Shown in pieces: positions 8,533 to 17,190 of a stretch of 64,000 nt of DNA. A program made the position numbers and the translations under genes. The stretch is from Actinomycetota bacterium. GTDB lineage: Bacteria; Actinomycetota; Thermoleophilia; Miltoncostaeales; Miltoncostaeaceae. The notes beneath the pieces were generated by a model, which was given only the letters and a program-made list of their open reading frames with translations, made no database searches and was not told where the DNA came from. The stretch is from assembly GCA_016870155.1 (NCBI GenBank), contig VGCE01000006.1:36052-100051 (forward strand), in the 5' to 3' direction. Each line of letters opens with the position of its first letter. Within the stretch, counting starts at the first letter, position 1.

Positions 8533-11500
8533 GTGAAGAACGCTGGTCTTTACCTACCGGCCCTCCAGCAAGGCGTCGTCGTTTTCGACGGCGGGTTGGG
8601 CACGCAGATCCAGGCACGCGACCTCACCGCCGACGACTACGGCGGCGGGGCGCTCGAGGGTGCCGTGGATTACCTGTCGATCACCCGGCCCGACGTGCTG
8701 GAGGAGATCCACCGGTCGTACCTCGAGGCCGGCTCGCAGGCGGTGGAGACCAACTCGTTCCAGGCCACGGCGATCCGGCTGGAGGAGTGGCAGCGGCCCG
8801 ACGGCGGCAACCTGGCCGAGTTCGTGACCGAGATCAACGTGGCTGCCGCGGCGGTGGCGCGCAAGGCGTGCGACGAGTTCGAGGCCGCCGACGGAATACC
8901 CCGCTTCGTGATCGGCTCCATCGGGCCCACCGGCATGCTGCCGGGCACCGACGATCCCAAGCTGTCGGGCATCACGTTCGACGAGCTGGCCGGGCAGATC
9001 CGCACGCAGGCCAAGGGGCTCATGCAGGGCGGCGCCGACGTGCTGCTCATCGAGACCCAGCAGGACATCCTCGAGACCCGCGCGGCGATCCACGGAATAC
9101 GCCTGGCCTTCGACGACATGGGCACCAGCGTGCCGATCCAGGCGCAGGTGGCGCTCGACCAGACCGGCCGCATGCTGCTGGGCACCGACGTGGGCGCGGT
9201 GGTGACGATCCTCGAGGCCATGGGCGTGGACGTGATCGGCACCAACTGCTCCGTGGGCCCCGAGCACCTGCGCGAGCCCGTGAGCTACATGTGCAGCCAC
9301 TCGGCCAAGCCCATCTCGGTGGTGCCCAACGCGGGCCTGCCCCGCAACGTGGGCGGCGTGGCGCACTACGACCTGGGCCCCGACGAGATGGCCAAGCAGA
9401 TCGCCGCCATGGTGCGCGACTTCGGCCCCAACGTGGTGGGGGGCTGCTGCGGAAGCACGCCCGACCACATCCGGGCAATCGTGGCGGCGCTGAAGGACGT
9501 GACCCCCCACAAGCACCCGGCCACCGACCGCACCCCGCGGGTGGCCAGCGCCATGCGCACCGTCGACCTGGGCCAGGAGCCGCGCCCGACCATCGTGGGC
9601 GAGCGCGTGAACACCCAGGGCAGCCGCAAGATCAAGGAGATGATCCTCGCGGACGACTACGACGGCGCCCTCGCCGTGGCCCGCGAGCAGGTGGAGTTCG
9701 GGGCGCACGTGCTGGACGTGTGCGTGGCGCTCACCGAGCGCACCGACGAGCCCGAGCAGCTGGGGATACTCACCAAGAAGCTCGCCATGGGCGTCGAGGC
9801 CCCGCTGATGATCGACAGCACCGAGGCCGATGCCGTGGAGGCCGCGCTGGCCACCTACCCCGGCCGCGCGATCGTCAACTCCATCAACATGGAGAACGGC
9901 CGGGTGAAGATCGACCAGGTCGTGCCGATCGTCAAGAAGCACGGCGCGGCCGTAGTGGCGCTGACGATCGACGACGAGATCGGCATGGCCAAGACCCCCG
10001 AGGACAAGCTGGGCGTGGCCCGGAAGATCCACGACATCGTGGTGGGCGAGTACGGGCTCGATCCCAGCGCGCTCATCTTCGACGCCCTCACCTTCACGCT
10101 GGCCACCGGCGAGGAGGAGTACCGGGAGTCGGGCAAGGCGACCATCGAGGGCATCCGGCTGATCAAGGAGCAGCTGCCGGGCGTGTTCACCAGCCTGGGC
10201 GTGAGCAACGTGTCGTTCGGGCTCAGCCCGTCCGCACGCGCCACCTTGAACAGCGTGTTCCTGGCCCGTGCGGTGGAGGCCGGGCTCGACCTGGCCATGA
10301 TCAACCCCACGCACAACCGGCCGCTGGGGGAGATCCCCGCCGATGAGATCGAGCTGGCCGACGACCTCATCTTCGCCCGGCGCGACGACGCCCTGCCCCG
10401 CTTCATCGCCAAGTACGAGGGCGTGGAGGAGGCGGAGGCACCCGACCCCACCGCGAGGTTCGAGGGCCTGCCGCCCGACGAGATCATCTTCGAGCGCATC
10501 CTTCTCCGGGTGCCCGAGGGCGTGGAGGCCGACGTGGACGCCGCGCTGGACAATCGCGGGGCGCGCGCCAACGACGAGGCCATCGAGGTGCTCAACGAGG
10601 TGCTCTTGCCCGCCATGAAGGAGGTGGGCGACCGCTTCGGCCGGGGTGAGCTCATCCTGCCCTACGTGCTGCAGAGCGCAGAGGTGATGAAGAAGAGCGT
10701 GGCCCACATCGAGCAGTACCTCGACCAGGTGGAGGGCTACACCAAGGGCACGGTGATCATGGCCACGGTGTACGGCGACGTGCACGACATCGGCAAGAAC
10801 CTCGTGGGCACGATCCTCAAGAACAACGGCTACACGGTGCACGACCTGGGCCGGCAGGTGCCGGTGACGGCCATCATCGACGCCGCGGTGGAGCACAAGG
10901 CCGATGTGATCGGCGTGTCGGCGCTGCTGGTGAGCACCAGCAAGCAGATGCCGCTGCTCATCCAGGAGCTCGCCGCGCGCGAGATGGACTACCCAGTGCT
11001 CATCGGCGGCGCGGCGATCAACCGCCAGTTCGGGCGGCGCACGTTGTTCCTGGAGGACGGCGAGCCGTATGCCGGCGGGGTGTTCTACTGCAAGGACGCC
11101 TTCGACGGGCTGGCCGCCGTGGACCGCCTGCAGGGGCCCGATGGCAGCCGCGAGGCCTTCCTGCAGGAGCGACTCGACGAAGCCGCTGAGAGCGACGAGA
11201 GGGTGGCCGAGGCCAAGGCCCGCCCGCGCCCGGCCGCTGAGGCCGTGGTGCTCGATGAGGCGCCCGTGCCCGAACCGCCCTTCTGGGGCGCGGCGCGCGT
11301 GACCGCCTTCGACGTGGACGAGATGTTTGCGCGCATGGACGAGAAGTCGCTCTACAAGATGTCGTGGGGCGGTCGCGGGCAGGACGACGCGGAGTTCCAG
11401 CGCATCGTGGCCGAGGAGTTCGAGCCGCGCAGGCGCGAGATGGAGAAGCGGTCCATCGAGGACGGCTGGATCGTGCCGCGGGCCACCTACGGGTACTTCC

Positions 11501-12048
11501 CCGCGAACCGCGATGGGGATGCCGTGGTGATCTTCGACCCCGAGACCGGCGACGAGGCCGCCCGCTTCGAGTTCCCGCGCCAGGACGAGGGCCGGCTGCT
11601 GTGCCTGGCCGACTACCTGCACCCGGTGGAGGGCGGCGTGCGGGACGTCATCGCCCTGCAGGCCGTGACCGTGGGGCAGGAGGCCACCGAGTACCTCGAC
11701 CGCCTGCAGGCCGAGGAGGAGTACACCGAGGCCTACTTCGCCCACGGCCTGGCCGTGGAGGCCGCGGAGGGCATGGCCGACCTTGTGCACGCGCGCATCA
11801 AGCGCGAGCTGGGCCTGGGCACCGACCAGGGCCGGCGCTACTCGTGGGGGTACCCGGCCTGCCCGGACGTCGAGCAGCACGTGGACGTGCTTCGCCTGCT
11901 GGCCCCCTACCCCGACGAGATGGGCATGGGCCTCACCAGCGCGTTCCAGCTCACGCCCGAGCAGAGCACCGCGGCGATCATCATGCACCACCCCCAGGCC
12001 ACGTACTTCTCGGCCCGCCGCCGCAACCGCCTTCCCGAGAGCGCCTAG
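8533..12048 (+). CDS. metH: Cobalamin-dependent methionine synthase
   Basis: This full-length 1171-residue enzyme transfers a methyl group from methyl-tetrahydrofolate to homocysteine through cobalamin. The modules run in the usual order. The homocysteine-binding barrel (about 1-325) carries the zinc ligands in NCS and GGCCGST. The pterin-binding barrel spans about 345-620. The B12 cap and Rossmann domains (about 650-890) have the cobalt-ligating His751 in GDVHDIGKN. The AdoMet-binding reactivation domain (about 935-1171) includes RATYGYFPAN and the C-terminal YPACPD...LTPEQS. Start GTG 8533 has -10 TACCCT (8519-8524) 8 nt upstream, so there is no room for a cobalamin riboswitch leader. A large inverted repeat follows the stop. 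Confidence 0.97.
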   Translation: MKNAGLYLPALQQGVVVFDGGLGTQIQARDLTADDYGGGALEGAVDYLSITRPDVLEEIHRSYLEAGSQAVETNSFQATAIRLEEWQRPDGGNLAEFVTEINVAAAAVARKACDEFEAADGIPRFVIGSIGPTGMLPGTDDPKLSGITFDELAGQIRTQAKGLMQGGADVLLIETQQDILETRAAIHGIRLAFDDMGTSVPIQAQVALDQTGRMLLGTDVGAVVTILEAMGVDVIGTNCSVGPEHLREPVSYMCSHSAKPISVVPNAGLPRNVGGVAHYDLGPDEMAKQIAAMVRDFGPNVVGGCCGSTPDHIRAIVAALKDVTPHKHPATDRTPRVASAMRTVDLGQEPRPTIVGERVNTQGSRKIKEMILADDYDGALAVAREQVEFGAHVLDVCVALTERTDEPEQLGILTKKLAMGVEAPLMIDSTEADAVEAALATYPGRAIVNSINMENGRVKIDQVVPIVKKHGAAVVALTIDDEIGMAKTPEDKLGVARKIHDIVVGEYGLDPSALIFDALTFTLATGEEEYRESGKATIEGIRLIKEQLPGVFTSLGVSNVSFGLSPSARATLNSVFLARAVEAGLDLAMINPTHNRPLGEIPADEIELADDLIFARRDDALPRFIAKYEGVEEAEAPDPTARFEGLPPDEIIFERILLRVPEGVEADVDAALDNRGARANDEAIEVLNEVLLPAMKEVGDRFGRGELILPYVLQSAEVMKKSVAHIEQYLDQVEGYTKGTVIMATVYGDVHDIGKNLVGTILKNNGYTVHDLGRQVPVTAIIDAAVEHKADVIGVSALLVSTSKQMPLLIQELAAREMDYPVLIGGAAINRQFGRRTLFLEDGEPYAGGVFYCKDAFDGLAAVDRLQGPDGSREAFLQERLDEAAESDERVAEAKARPRPAAEAVVLDEAPVPEPPFWGAARVTAFDVDEMFARMDEKSLYKMSWGGRGQDDAEFQRIVAEEFEPRRREMEKRSIEDGWIVPRATYGYFPANRDGDAVVIFDPETGDEAARFEFPRQDEGRLLCLADYLHPVEGGVRDVIALQAVTVGQEATEYLDRLQAEEEYTEAYFAHGLAVEAAEGMADLVHARIKRELGLGTDQGRRYSWGYPACPDVEQHVDVLRLLAPYPDEMGMGLTSAFQLTPEQSTAAIIMHHPQATYFSARRRNRLPESA

Positions 12049-12054
12049 CCCCGG

Positions 12055-12125
12055 ACCCCGGTGTCAGGCACTTAACCGTCGCGCGCGCATTGCGTGACGG
12101 ACGGTTAAGTGCCTGACACCGGGGT
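12055..12125. repeat. Perfect 26-bp inverted repeat between convergent genes (terminator/REP-like)
   Basis: The left arm 12055-12080 (core GGTGTCAGGCACTTAACC) and right arm 12100-12125 are perfect reverse complements over 26 bp, with a 19-nt loop (12081-12099). The element fills the gap between the metH stop (12048) and the stop codon of the convergent gene (TAA, 12125-12127), which the right arm touches. It can act as a bidirectional terminator. Its length, AT-containing core and perfection are unlike the short GC hairpins elsewhere in the window. Confidence 0.85.
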
Positions 12126-12661
12126 TAATCCGGGTCGCTCTGCTGCTTCGACAGCCACAGGCGGGCCATGCGGGTGCCCTCGCACATGGCCTCGAGCTTG
12201 GCGTCCACAACATCTTCCGGCACCTCGGAGAGGTCGGGGGCCGCCACCCACAGGGCCGAGGCCCTGCTGCCGCGCGCGGCGGCCAGCACCTCGCGGGCGA
12301 TGTCGTTGGCGTTCTCGGGCGGGGTGTCGGCGCTGATGGGCACCACCATGGCCTCGTCCACCGTGAAGGCGTAGGTGCCCGCGGGCACGGGATCGTCGGT
12401 GGCCACGATGCGCGCGCCGGCCTCCACGAGCAGCTCGATCGGCTCGCCTCCCGCCATGGCCATCACGGGGCGGAACGGCACGGCCACCACGGTGGTGGCA
12501 ACCTCGACGGCGTCATCCACCGGGGCACCGGTGGTGATGACGTCGAGCCCAAGGCGCTCCAGCCGCTGCGCCCAGTTGCCCGGCTGCGGCAGCGAACCCG
12601 CGCACACCGTAGCCAGCACCGGCACGTTGATTCCAGCGGATTCGAGCTCGTTCCTGCGCAC
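12125..12661 (-). CDS. Uncharacterised 178-residue protein, possibly MetE-barrel related
   Basis: I do not firmly recognise this protein. It begins MRRNELESAGINVPVLATVCAGSL and has alternating strand/helix segments (LGLDVITTGAPVDDA, AGARIVATDDPVPAGTYAFT, ALWVAAPDLSEVPEDVVDAKLEAMCEGTRMAR). The closing segment loosely recalls the end of cobalamin-independent methionine synthase barrels, but the zinc ligands are not evident, so any enzymatic role is open. There is no signal peptide or membrane segment. The start GTG 12661 has -10 TACGGT (12668-12673) 6 nt upstream. The gene is convergent with metH, and its TAA stop lies at the edge of the 26-bp inverted repeat. Confidence 0.65.
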   Translation of the reverse strand: MRRNELESAGINVPVLATVCAGSLPQPGNWAQRLERLGLDVITTGAPVDDAVEVATTVVAVPFRPVMAMAGGEPIELLVEAGARIVATDDPVPAGTYAFTVDEAMVVPISADTPPENANDIAREVLAAARGSRASALWVAAPDLSEVPEDVVDAKLEAMCEGTRMARLWLSKQQSDPD

Positions 12662-12726
12662 GCGGCGACCGTATCAGGGGGACGAATGGCCCTGCGCCGC
12701 AAGCCGCTTCGCGCCGGGCTCTCCGG

Positions 12727-12732
12727 TACCTT
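12727..12732 (+). promoter_or_regulatory. -10 hexamer of pckA
   Basis: TACCTT lies about 63 nt upstream of the pckA ATG, which gives a leader of about 55 nt. A GGAGGGA ribosome site lies just before the start. This is one of the few genes here with a true 5' UTR. Confidence 0.4.
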
Positions 12733-12794
12733 TCCCGAACCGCGCGACGATGTGCACGCCGCGCGCGGCCGCGAAACCCCACCGGAGGGAATGG

Positions 12795-14387
12795 ATGAGC
12801 AACGGCAACGGCCCGGTTGGACTCGACGCGCACGGCATCAGCACGTCGGGCACGGTCCACTGGAACCCGACGACCGAGGAGATCTACGAGTTCGCGCTCA
12901 ACCGCGGGGAGGGCGAGATCTCCGCAGGTGGCCCGCTCCTGGTGAACACCGCGCCCAACACCGGGCGCTCCCCCAAGGACAAGTTCACGGTCAAGGAGCC
13001 CGGCAGCGACGACCGCGTGTGGTGGGGCCCCAACCAGCCCATCTCCCCCGAGCACAACGCGCACATCCGCAAGGACCTTGCCGCATGGCTCTCCGACGGC
13101 CGTGAGCTGTTCGTGCTCGACGCCTTCGCCGGCGCGCACCCCGAGCACCGCCTGCCGCTGCGCCTGGTGAGCGACTCGGCGTGGCACACGCTGTTCGCCC
13201 GCACCATGTTCATCCCGGCCACGCCGGAGGAGATCGCCGTGCACCAGCCGCGCGCGGTCATCCTGCACGCGCCGGAGTTCAAGGCCGACCCCGCCACGCA
13301 CGGCACCAACTCCAGCGGGTTCGTGACGCTCAACCTCACCGAGCTGGAGATCCTCATCGGCGGCACCCGCTACGGCGGCGAGATCAAGAAGTCGATCTTC
13401 ACGCTGATGAACGACCGCCTTCCCGAGGAGGGCATCCTCTCGATGCACTGCTCGGCCAACGTGGCCGACGACGGCCGCGTGGCGGTGTTCTTCGGCCTGT
13501 CGGGCACGGGCAAGACCACGCTCAGCACCGACCCCGAGCGGCGCCTCATCGGCGACGACGAGCACGGCTGGGCCGACGATGGCGTGTTCAACATCGAGAA
13601 CGGCTGCTACGCCAAGATCATCAACCTCTCGGCCGAGGCCGAGCCCGAGATCTTCGCCACAACCACGCACTTCGGCACCGTGGTGGAGAACGCCGTGGCC
13701 AACCCGGCCACCCGCGTGCTCGACCTCGACGACGACAGCATCACCGAGAACACCCGCGCGGCCTACCCGCTCACGCAGATCCCTGGCTCGGTGCCCGAGA
13801 AGCGCGCGGGCATCCCCAGCACCGTGGTGATGCTCACGGCCGACGCCTTCGGCGTGCTGCCGCCGATCGCGCGCCTCACGCCCGAGCAGGCGATGTTCCA
13901 CTTCCTCTCGGGCTACACGGCGAAGCTGGCCGGCACCGAGGTGGGGGTCACCGAGCCGCAGACCACATTCAGCACCTGCTTCGGGTCGCCGTTCCTGCCG
14001 CAGAGGCCCAACGTGTACGCCGAGATGCTGGGCGAGCGCCTGGCCACGACCGGGGCCATTGCCTACCTAGTGAACACCGGGTGGACCGGCGGCCAGTACG
14101 GCGTGGGATCGCGCATGCCCATCAAGGCCACCCGCACCCTGGTGCGCGCGGCTATCAACGGCGAGCTCGACAATGCCGAGACGCGCCTCGACCCGATCTT
14201 CGGCCTGCACGTGCCGGTGAGCGTGCCAGGCGTGGACGCCGAGCTGCTTGACCCGGTCAAGACCTGGCCCGACCCCTCGGCGTTCGAGGACACGGCCAAG
14301 AAGCTGGCGGAGGCCTTCCGCGAGAACTTCAAGCAGTACGAGGGAATGGTGAGCCCCGAGGTGGTGGCCGCCGGCCCCATCGGGTAG
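12795..14387 (+). CDS. pckA: Phosphoenolpyruvate carboxykinase (ATP)
   Basis: The 530-residue product catalyses oxaloacetate + ATP to PEP + CO2 + ADP, the first committed step of gluconeogenesis. Diagnostic segments are NTAPNTGRSPKDKF, the HCSAN metal-site region, the kinase P-loop FFGLSGTGKTTLSTD, the IGDDEHGW metal-binding motif and FNIENGCYAK. The length fits the ATP-dependent family rather than the larger GTP-dependent enzyme more usual in Actinobacteria. Start ATG 12795 has a strong ribosome site (GGAGGGA) 4-5 nt upstream; longer in-frame starts are not supported. The gene ends 6 bp from the convergent deacetylase. Confidence 0.96.
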   Translation: MSNGNGPVGLDAHGISTSGTVHWNPTTEEIYEFALNRGEGEISAGGPLLVNTAPNTGRSPKDKFTVKEPGSDDRVWWGPNQPISPEHNAHIRKDLAAWLSDGRELFVLDAFAGAHPEHRLPLRLVSDSAWHTLFARTMFIPATPEEIAVHQPRAVILHAPEFKADPATHGTNSSGFVTLNLTELEILIGGTRYGGEIKKSIFTLMNDRLPEEGILSMHCSANVADDGRVAVFFGLSGTGKTTLSTDPERRLIGDDEHGWADDGVFNIENGCYAKIINLSAEAEPEIFATTTHFGTVVENAVANPATRVLDLDDDSITENTRAAYPLTQIPGSVPEKRAGIPSTVVMLTADAFGVLPPIARLTPEQAMFHFLSGYTAKLAGTEVGVTEPQTTFSTCFGSPFLPQRPNVYAEMLGERLATTGAIAYLVNTGWTGGQYGVGSRMPIKATRTLVRAAINGELDNAETRLDPIFGLHVPVSVPGVDAELLDPVKTWPDPSAFEDTAKKLAEAFRENFKQYEGMVSPEVVAAGPIG

Positions 14388-14393
14388 CGGCGC

Positions 14394-15284
14394 CTACGCC
14401 TCGCGCGCGAACGCCGACACCGTGGCAAGGTTGATGGCCACGGTGTCCTCGAGGCGGCGGCCGTACCCGCCGGCCAGCACCACCACCACGGGCACCCCCT
14501 GCAGCAGCATCAGATCGCGCACCATCACGTCGCGTGCCTCGAGGCCGTGCATGGTCAGCGCAAGGCGGCCCAGGCGGTCGTCCTCATGCGGGTCGGCGCC
14601 CGCCAGGTAGAAGCAGATGTCCGGGCGGCCGGTGGCCAGGGCGCGCGGCAGCAGGCCCTCGAGCGCGGCGAGGTAGACGTCGTCGCCCGTGCCGTCGGGC
14701 AGGTCCACCTCCACATCGCCTGGCACGCGGCGGAAGGGGTAGTTGGCGCCGCCGTTGATGCCTGAGCAGGTGGTGAGTGGGTCGGGACCGAGGATGGCGT
14801 TGGTGCCGTCGCCCTGGTGCACATCGAGGTCAACCACGAGCGCTCGTTCGATCACCCCATCGACGCGGAGGCGGCGCACGGCCACCGCAACGTCGTTGAA
14901 GGTGCAGAACCCCCTGCCGGCATCGGGGAAGGCATGGTGCGTGCCCCCGCCCAGGTTGATTCCGGTGCCGTCGTCAACCGCCGCGGCTGCGGCGGCGAGG
15001 GTGGCGCCCACGCTTCGCCGCCCGCGCTCAACCAGTTCGGGCGACCACGGCAGGCCCACGGCCTTCTGCTCGCGGTCGGTGAGGCGCCCGTGCACCACGC
15101 GATCGAGGTAGCGGGGGTCGTGGGCCAGCAGCAGGTCGGCGTCCTCGGCGCCAGGAGCCTCCTCCACCTGGGCGATGCCCTGCTCCTCGATGGCCTCGCG
15201 CAGCATCCGGTAGCGCCCCAGCGGGAACCGGTGGTCGGCCGGCAGCGGGTAGGTGAAGCGGTCATGCGCGAACGCGCGGATCAC
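14394..15284 (-). CDS. Histone-deacetylase-superfamily (AcuC-like) amidohydrolase
   Basis: The 296-residue protein carries the zinc-deacetylase signature motifs in order: LGGGTHHAFPDAGRGFCTFND (catalytic His pair), VVDLDVHQGDGT (zinc Asp and His), and AGADPHEDDRLG (zinc Asp). A closing GGYG loop is also present. In bacteria such proteins deacetylate small acetylamides, polyamines or acetyl-lysine on enzymes such as acetyl-CoA synthetase; the substrate here is not evident. The start is GTG 15284, 34 bp after the enoyl-CoA hydratase stop, so the two are probably one transcript. The gene order with a crotonase-type enzyme hints at acyl/acetyl metabolism. Confidence 0.88.
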   Translation of the reverse strand: MIRAFAHDRFTYPLPADHRFPLGRYRMLREAIEEQGIAQVEEAPGAEDADLLLAHDPRYLDRVVHGRLTDREQKAVGLPWSPELVERGRRSVGATLAAAAAAVDDGTGINLGGGTHHAFPDAGRGFCTFNDVAVAVRRLRVDGVIERALVVDLDVHQGDGTNAILGPDPLTTCSGINGGANYPFRRVPGDVEVDLPDGTGDDVYLAALEGLLPRALATGRPDICFYLAGADPHEDDRLGRLALTMHGLEARDVMVRDLMLLQGVPVVVVLAGGYGRRLEDTVAINLATVSAFAREA

Positions 15285-15318
15285 GGGTGCAGGCCCCGGC
15301 GGCCGGCGCTCCGGCCCA

Positions 15319-16116
15319 TCAGCGGCCGGTGAACTCCGGATCGCGCTTCTCGCGAAAGGCCGCGAGGCCCTCCGCGATGTCCTCGCTCTGGAACGCCCGC
15401 TGGCGCCAGCGCTCGGCGATCTCCGCAGCCTCGCTCGATGGCGCGCCGTCCTCGATGGCGCGGATCACCGACCGCATGCCGGCAACCGCGATGGGGCCGT
15501 TGCCGGCCACGGCCAGGGCGTCGGCCACGGCGAGGTCCACAAGCTCGAGGCGGTCGACCACCCGATTGACGATGCCGATCTGCCGGGCCCGCTCGGCGTC
15601 GATCGGGCGACCGGTGAGGAATAGCTCACGGGTGGCAGGGGCACCGGCCACGCGCACGAACCTCTGGATGCCCTCGGCGGCGTACACCCAGCTCAGGCGG
15701 GCAGGCGGCATGCCGAAGCGCGCGCCACGGGCGGCCAGGCGCCAGTCGGCGGCCATGGCGATCTCCAGCGCGCCGCCGAAGGCGTTGCCGTTGAGCGCGG
15801 CGATCACTGGCACCGGACAGCCCTCCACGGCGGCGGCGGCCCGGCCGAGCAGCCGCTCACCGCTGCGCACGGCCTGGGTGAGCGCTTCCCCGTCGCGCGC
15901 CTGAAGGTCGACCCCGCCCGAGAAGTTCCTGTCCCCCGCGCCCGTGAGCACCACCGCGCGGGCATCGCCCAAGGCTTCCGCCGACAGCGCCGAGGCCAGC
16001 GACGCCAGCATGCCGTCGTCAAGGCTGTTCGCCCGCGGCTCATTCGCAATGGTGACGATGGTGATGAACCCGTCGGGCTCAACCTCGATACGCCCCGGGG
16101 CGTCAGCAGTAGCCAT
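15319..16116 (-). CDS. Enoyl-CoA hydratase/isomerase (crotonase) family
   Basis: The 265-residue product shows crotonase hallmarks: the first oxyanion-hole strand FSGGVDLQARDG and the second, ALNGNAFGGALEIAMAADWRLAARGARFGMPPARL. The usual active-site Glu of hydratases is not clearly aligned (SWVYAAEGIQRF), so the exact reaction is uncertain. ATG 16116 has -10 TAGAGT (16123-16128) 6 nt upstream and would be leaderless. A four-copy GGTGACWGTCACC block starts 26 bp upstream of the start codon, with its first copy overlapping the expected -35 region. The gene is followed by the deacetylase gene. Confidence 0.88.
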   Translation of the reverse strand: MATADAPGRIEVEPDGFITIVTIANEPRANSLDDGMLASLASALSAEALGDARAVVLTGAGDRNFSGGVDLQARDGEALTQAVRSGERLLGRAAAAVEGCPVPVIAALNGNAFGGALEIAMAADWRLAARGARFGMPPARLSWVYAAEGIQRFVRVAGAPATRELFLTGRPIDAERARQIGIVNRVVDRLELVDLAVADALAVAGNGPIAVAGMRSVIRAIEDGAPSSEAAEIAERWRQRAFQSEDIAEGLAAFREKRDPEFTGR

Positions 16117-16141
16117 GGACGGACTCTACGTTGCAACGAAC

Positions 16142-16256
16142 GGTGACAGTCACCGGACTGCGCTGGTGACTGTCACCACTGGGGCAGAACCGGCGTCGGC
16201 ACGACGTGCCCGCTCGCACTGGTGACTGTCCCCAGCTACCGGTGGTGACTGTCACC
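16142..16256. repeat. REP-like palindrome block B (four copies in two doublets)
   Basis: Copies lie at 16142-16154 (A centre), 16165-16177 (T), 16221-16233 (T, with one mismatch GTCCCC) and 16244-16256 (T). Both doublets have a 10-nt internal gap, exactly as in block A, and are 43 nt apart. The block fills the intergenic space between the enoyl-CoA hydratase promoter and the stop of the epoxide-hydrolase-like gene. Confidence 0.88.
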
Positions 16257-16269
16257 GGGGGTGCCTGCG

Positions 16270-17160
16270 TCAGCCCACCCTGGCCAGGTGATCCAGCATC
16301 GCCGCGGTCACCAGGCCCGGCGCTTCCTGCTGGGCCCAGTGGCTCACGCCCTCGAGCATGACCACCTCGAGGGGGCCCTCCACCTTGGTGATCGATCGCT
16401 CGAGAAGCAGCGGGCTCATGTAGGCGTCGGCGTCGGCCCACATGATGGTGGTGGGCACCGTGATGGGCGGCAGGTCGGGCGGGGGCTTCAGCCAGTTCCC
16501 GGGCGGGATGTTGGCGCGGTAGTACTCGAGCGCGGCCGTCATGGCGCCGGGCTGCATGAGGGCGTCCTTGAAGATGCGGCGCTCCTCCGGCGGGAACGTG
16601 CCCGGGGCCGCGGTGTCGAACACGAAGGTCCCGAGGTTGGCGGCATCATCCTTGAGCAGCCACTCCTCGGCGATGCCCTCGAACTGGAACAGCAGCATGT
16701 ACCAGCTTTTCTGCTGCTGCTCGGGCACCTGCCGGCACTCGGCGCTCGCCACCGGGTGCGGGCTGTTCACGATCATCAGCGACCGCACCTTGTCGGGCAT
16801 GAGCGCCGACGTGGCCCAGCACAGGCTGCCGCCCCAGTCGTGGCCCGCCAGGTGGGCGTAGCCGTGGCCCGGGGCGTTGATGAGCCCCACGACGTCGCCC
16901 ACCAGCTTGGGGAAGGCATAGGCCTCGGTGCCATCGGGGCGGTCGCTGGCGCCGTAGCCGCGCAGGTCGGGAACGATGGCGCGGTAGCCGGCGTCGGCCA
17001 GCGCCGCGGCCTGGTGGCGCCACGAGTAGCCGATCTCGGGGAAGCCGTGCCACATGATCACCGGCTCGCCGTCGTCGGGACCCATGAACTGCACCGACAG
17101 CACGGCGTCGCCGCAGTCGATCTGCTCGCGGCGCGCGCCGGGGATGTCACCGATGCTCAA
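16270..17160 (-). CDS. Epoxide-hydrolase-like alpha/beta hydrolase
   Basis: The 296-residue protein has the epoxide hydrolase/haloalkane dehalogenase layout. An HGFPE oxyanion motif (MWHGFPEIGYSWR) is followed by the nucleophile elbow GHDWGG with a catalytic Asp. A cap region with Tyr/Trp residues comes next, then an acidic residue near WADADAYM and the catalytic His in EGVSHWAQQEAP. It probably opens epoxides or cleaves carbon-halogen bonds; the Asp nucleophile argues against an ordinary esterase. The reading frame opens at TTG 17160 just after GGAGGTG, and it lies 30 bp downstream of ddl, so it may be read through from that operon. There is no signal peptide. Confidence 0.87.
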   Translation of the reverse strand: MSIGDIPGARREQIDCGDAVLSVQFMGPDDGEPVIMWHGFPEIGYSWRHQAAALADAGYRAIVPDLRGYGASDRPDGTEAYAFPKLVGDVVGLINAPGHGYAHLAGHDWGGSLCWATSALMPDKVRSLMIVNSPHPVASAECRQVPEQQQKSWYMLLFQFEGIAEEWLLKDDAANLGTFVFDTAAPGTFPPEERRIFKDALMQPGAMTAALEYYRANIPPGNWLKPPPDLPPITVPTTIMWADADAYMSPLLLERSITKVEGPLEVVMLEGVSHWAQQEAPGLVTAAMLDHLARVG

Positions 17161-17190
17161 TGCACCTCCGCAGGTGGTGGTGGGCGGCGG

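Noticed and set aside
8554..11991. 1145-codon minus-strand open frame over metH
   Set aside because: Mirror frame of a full-length, motif-complete methionine synthase; low-complexity translation.
12125..12661. Calling the 178-residue protein MetE
   Set aside because: Only weak resemblance to the end of the barrel; too short and zinc ligands not identifiable.
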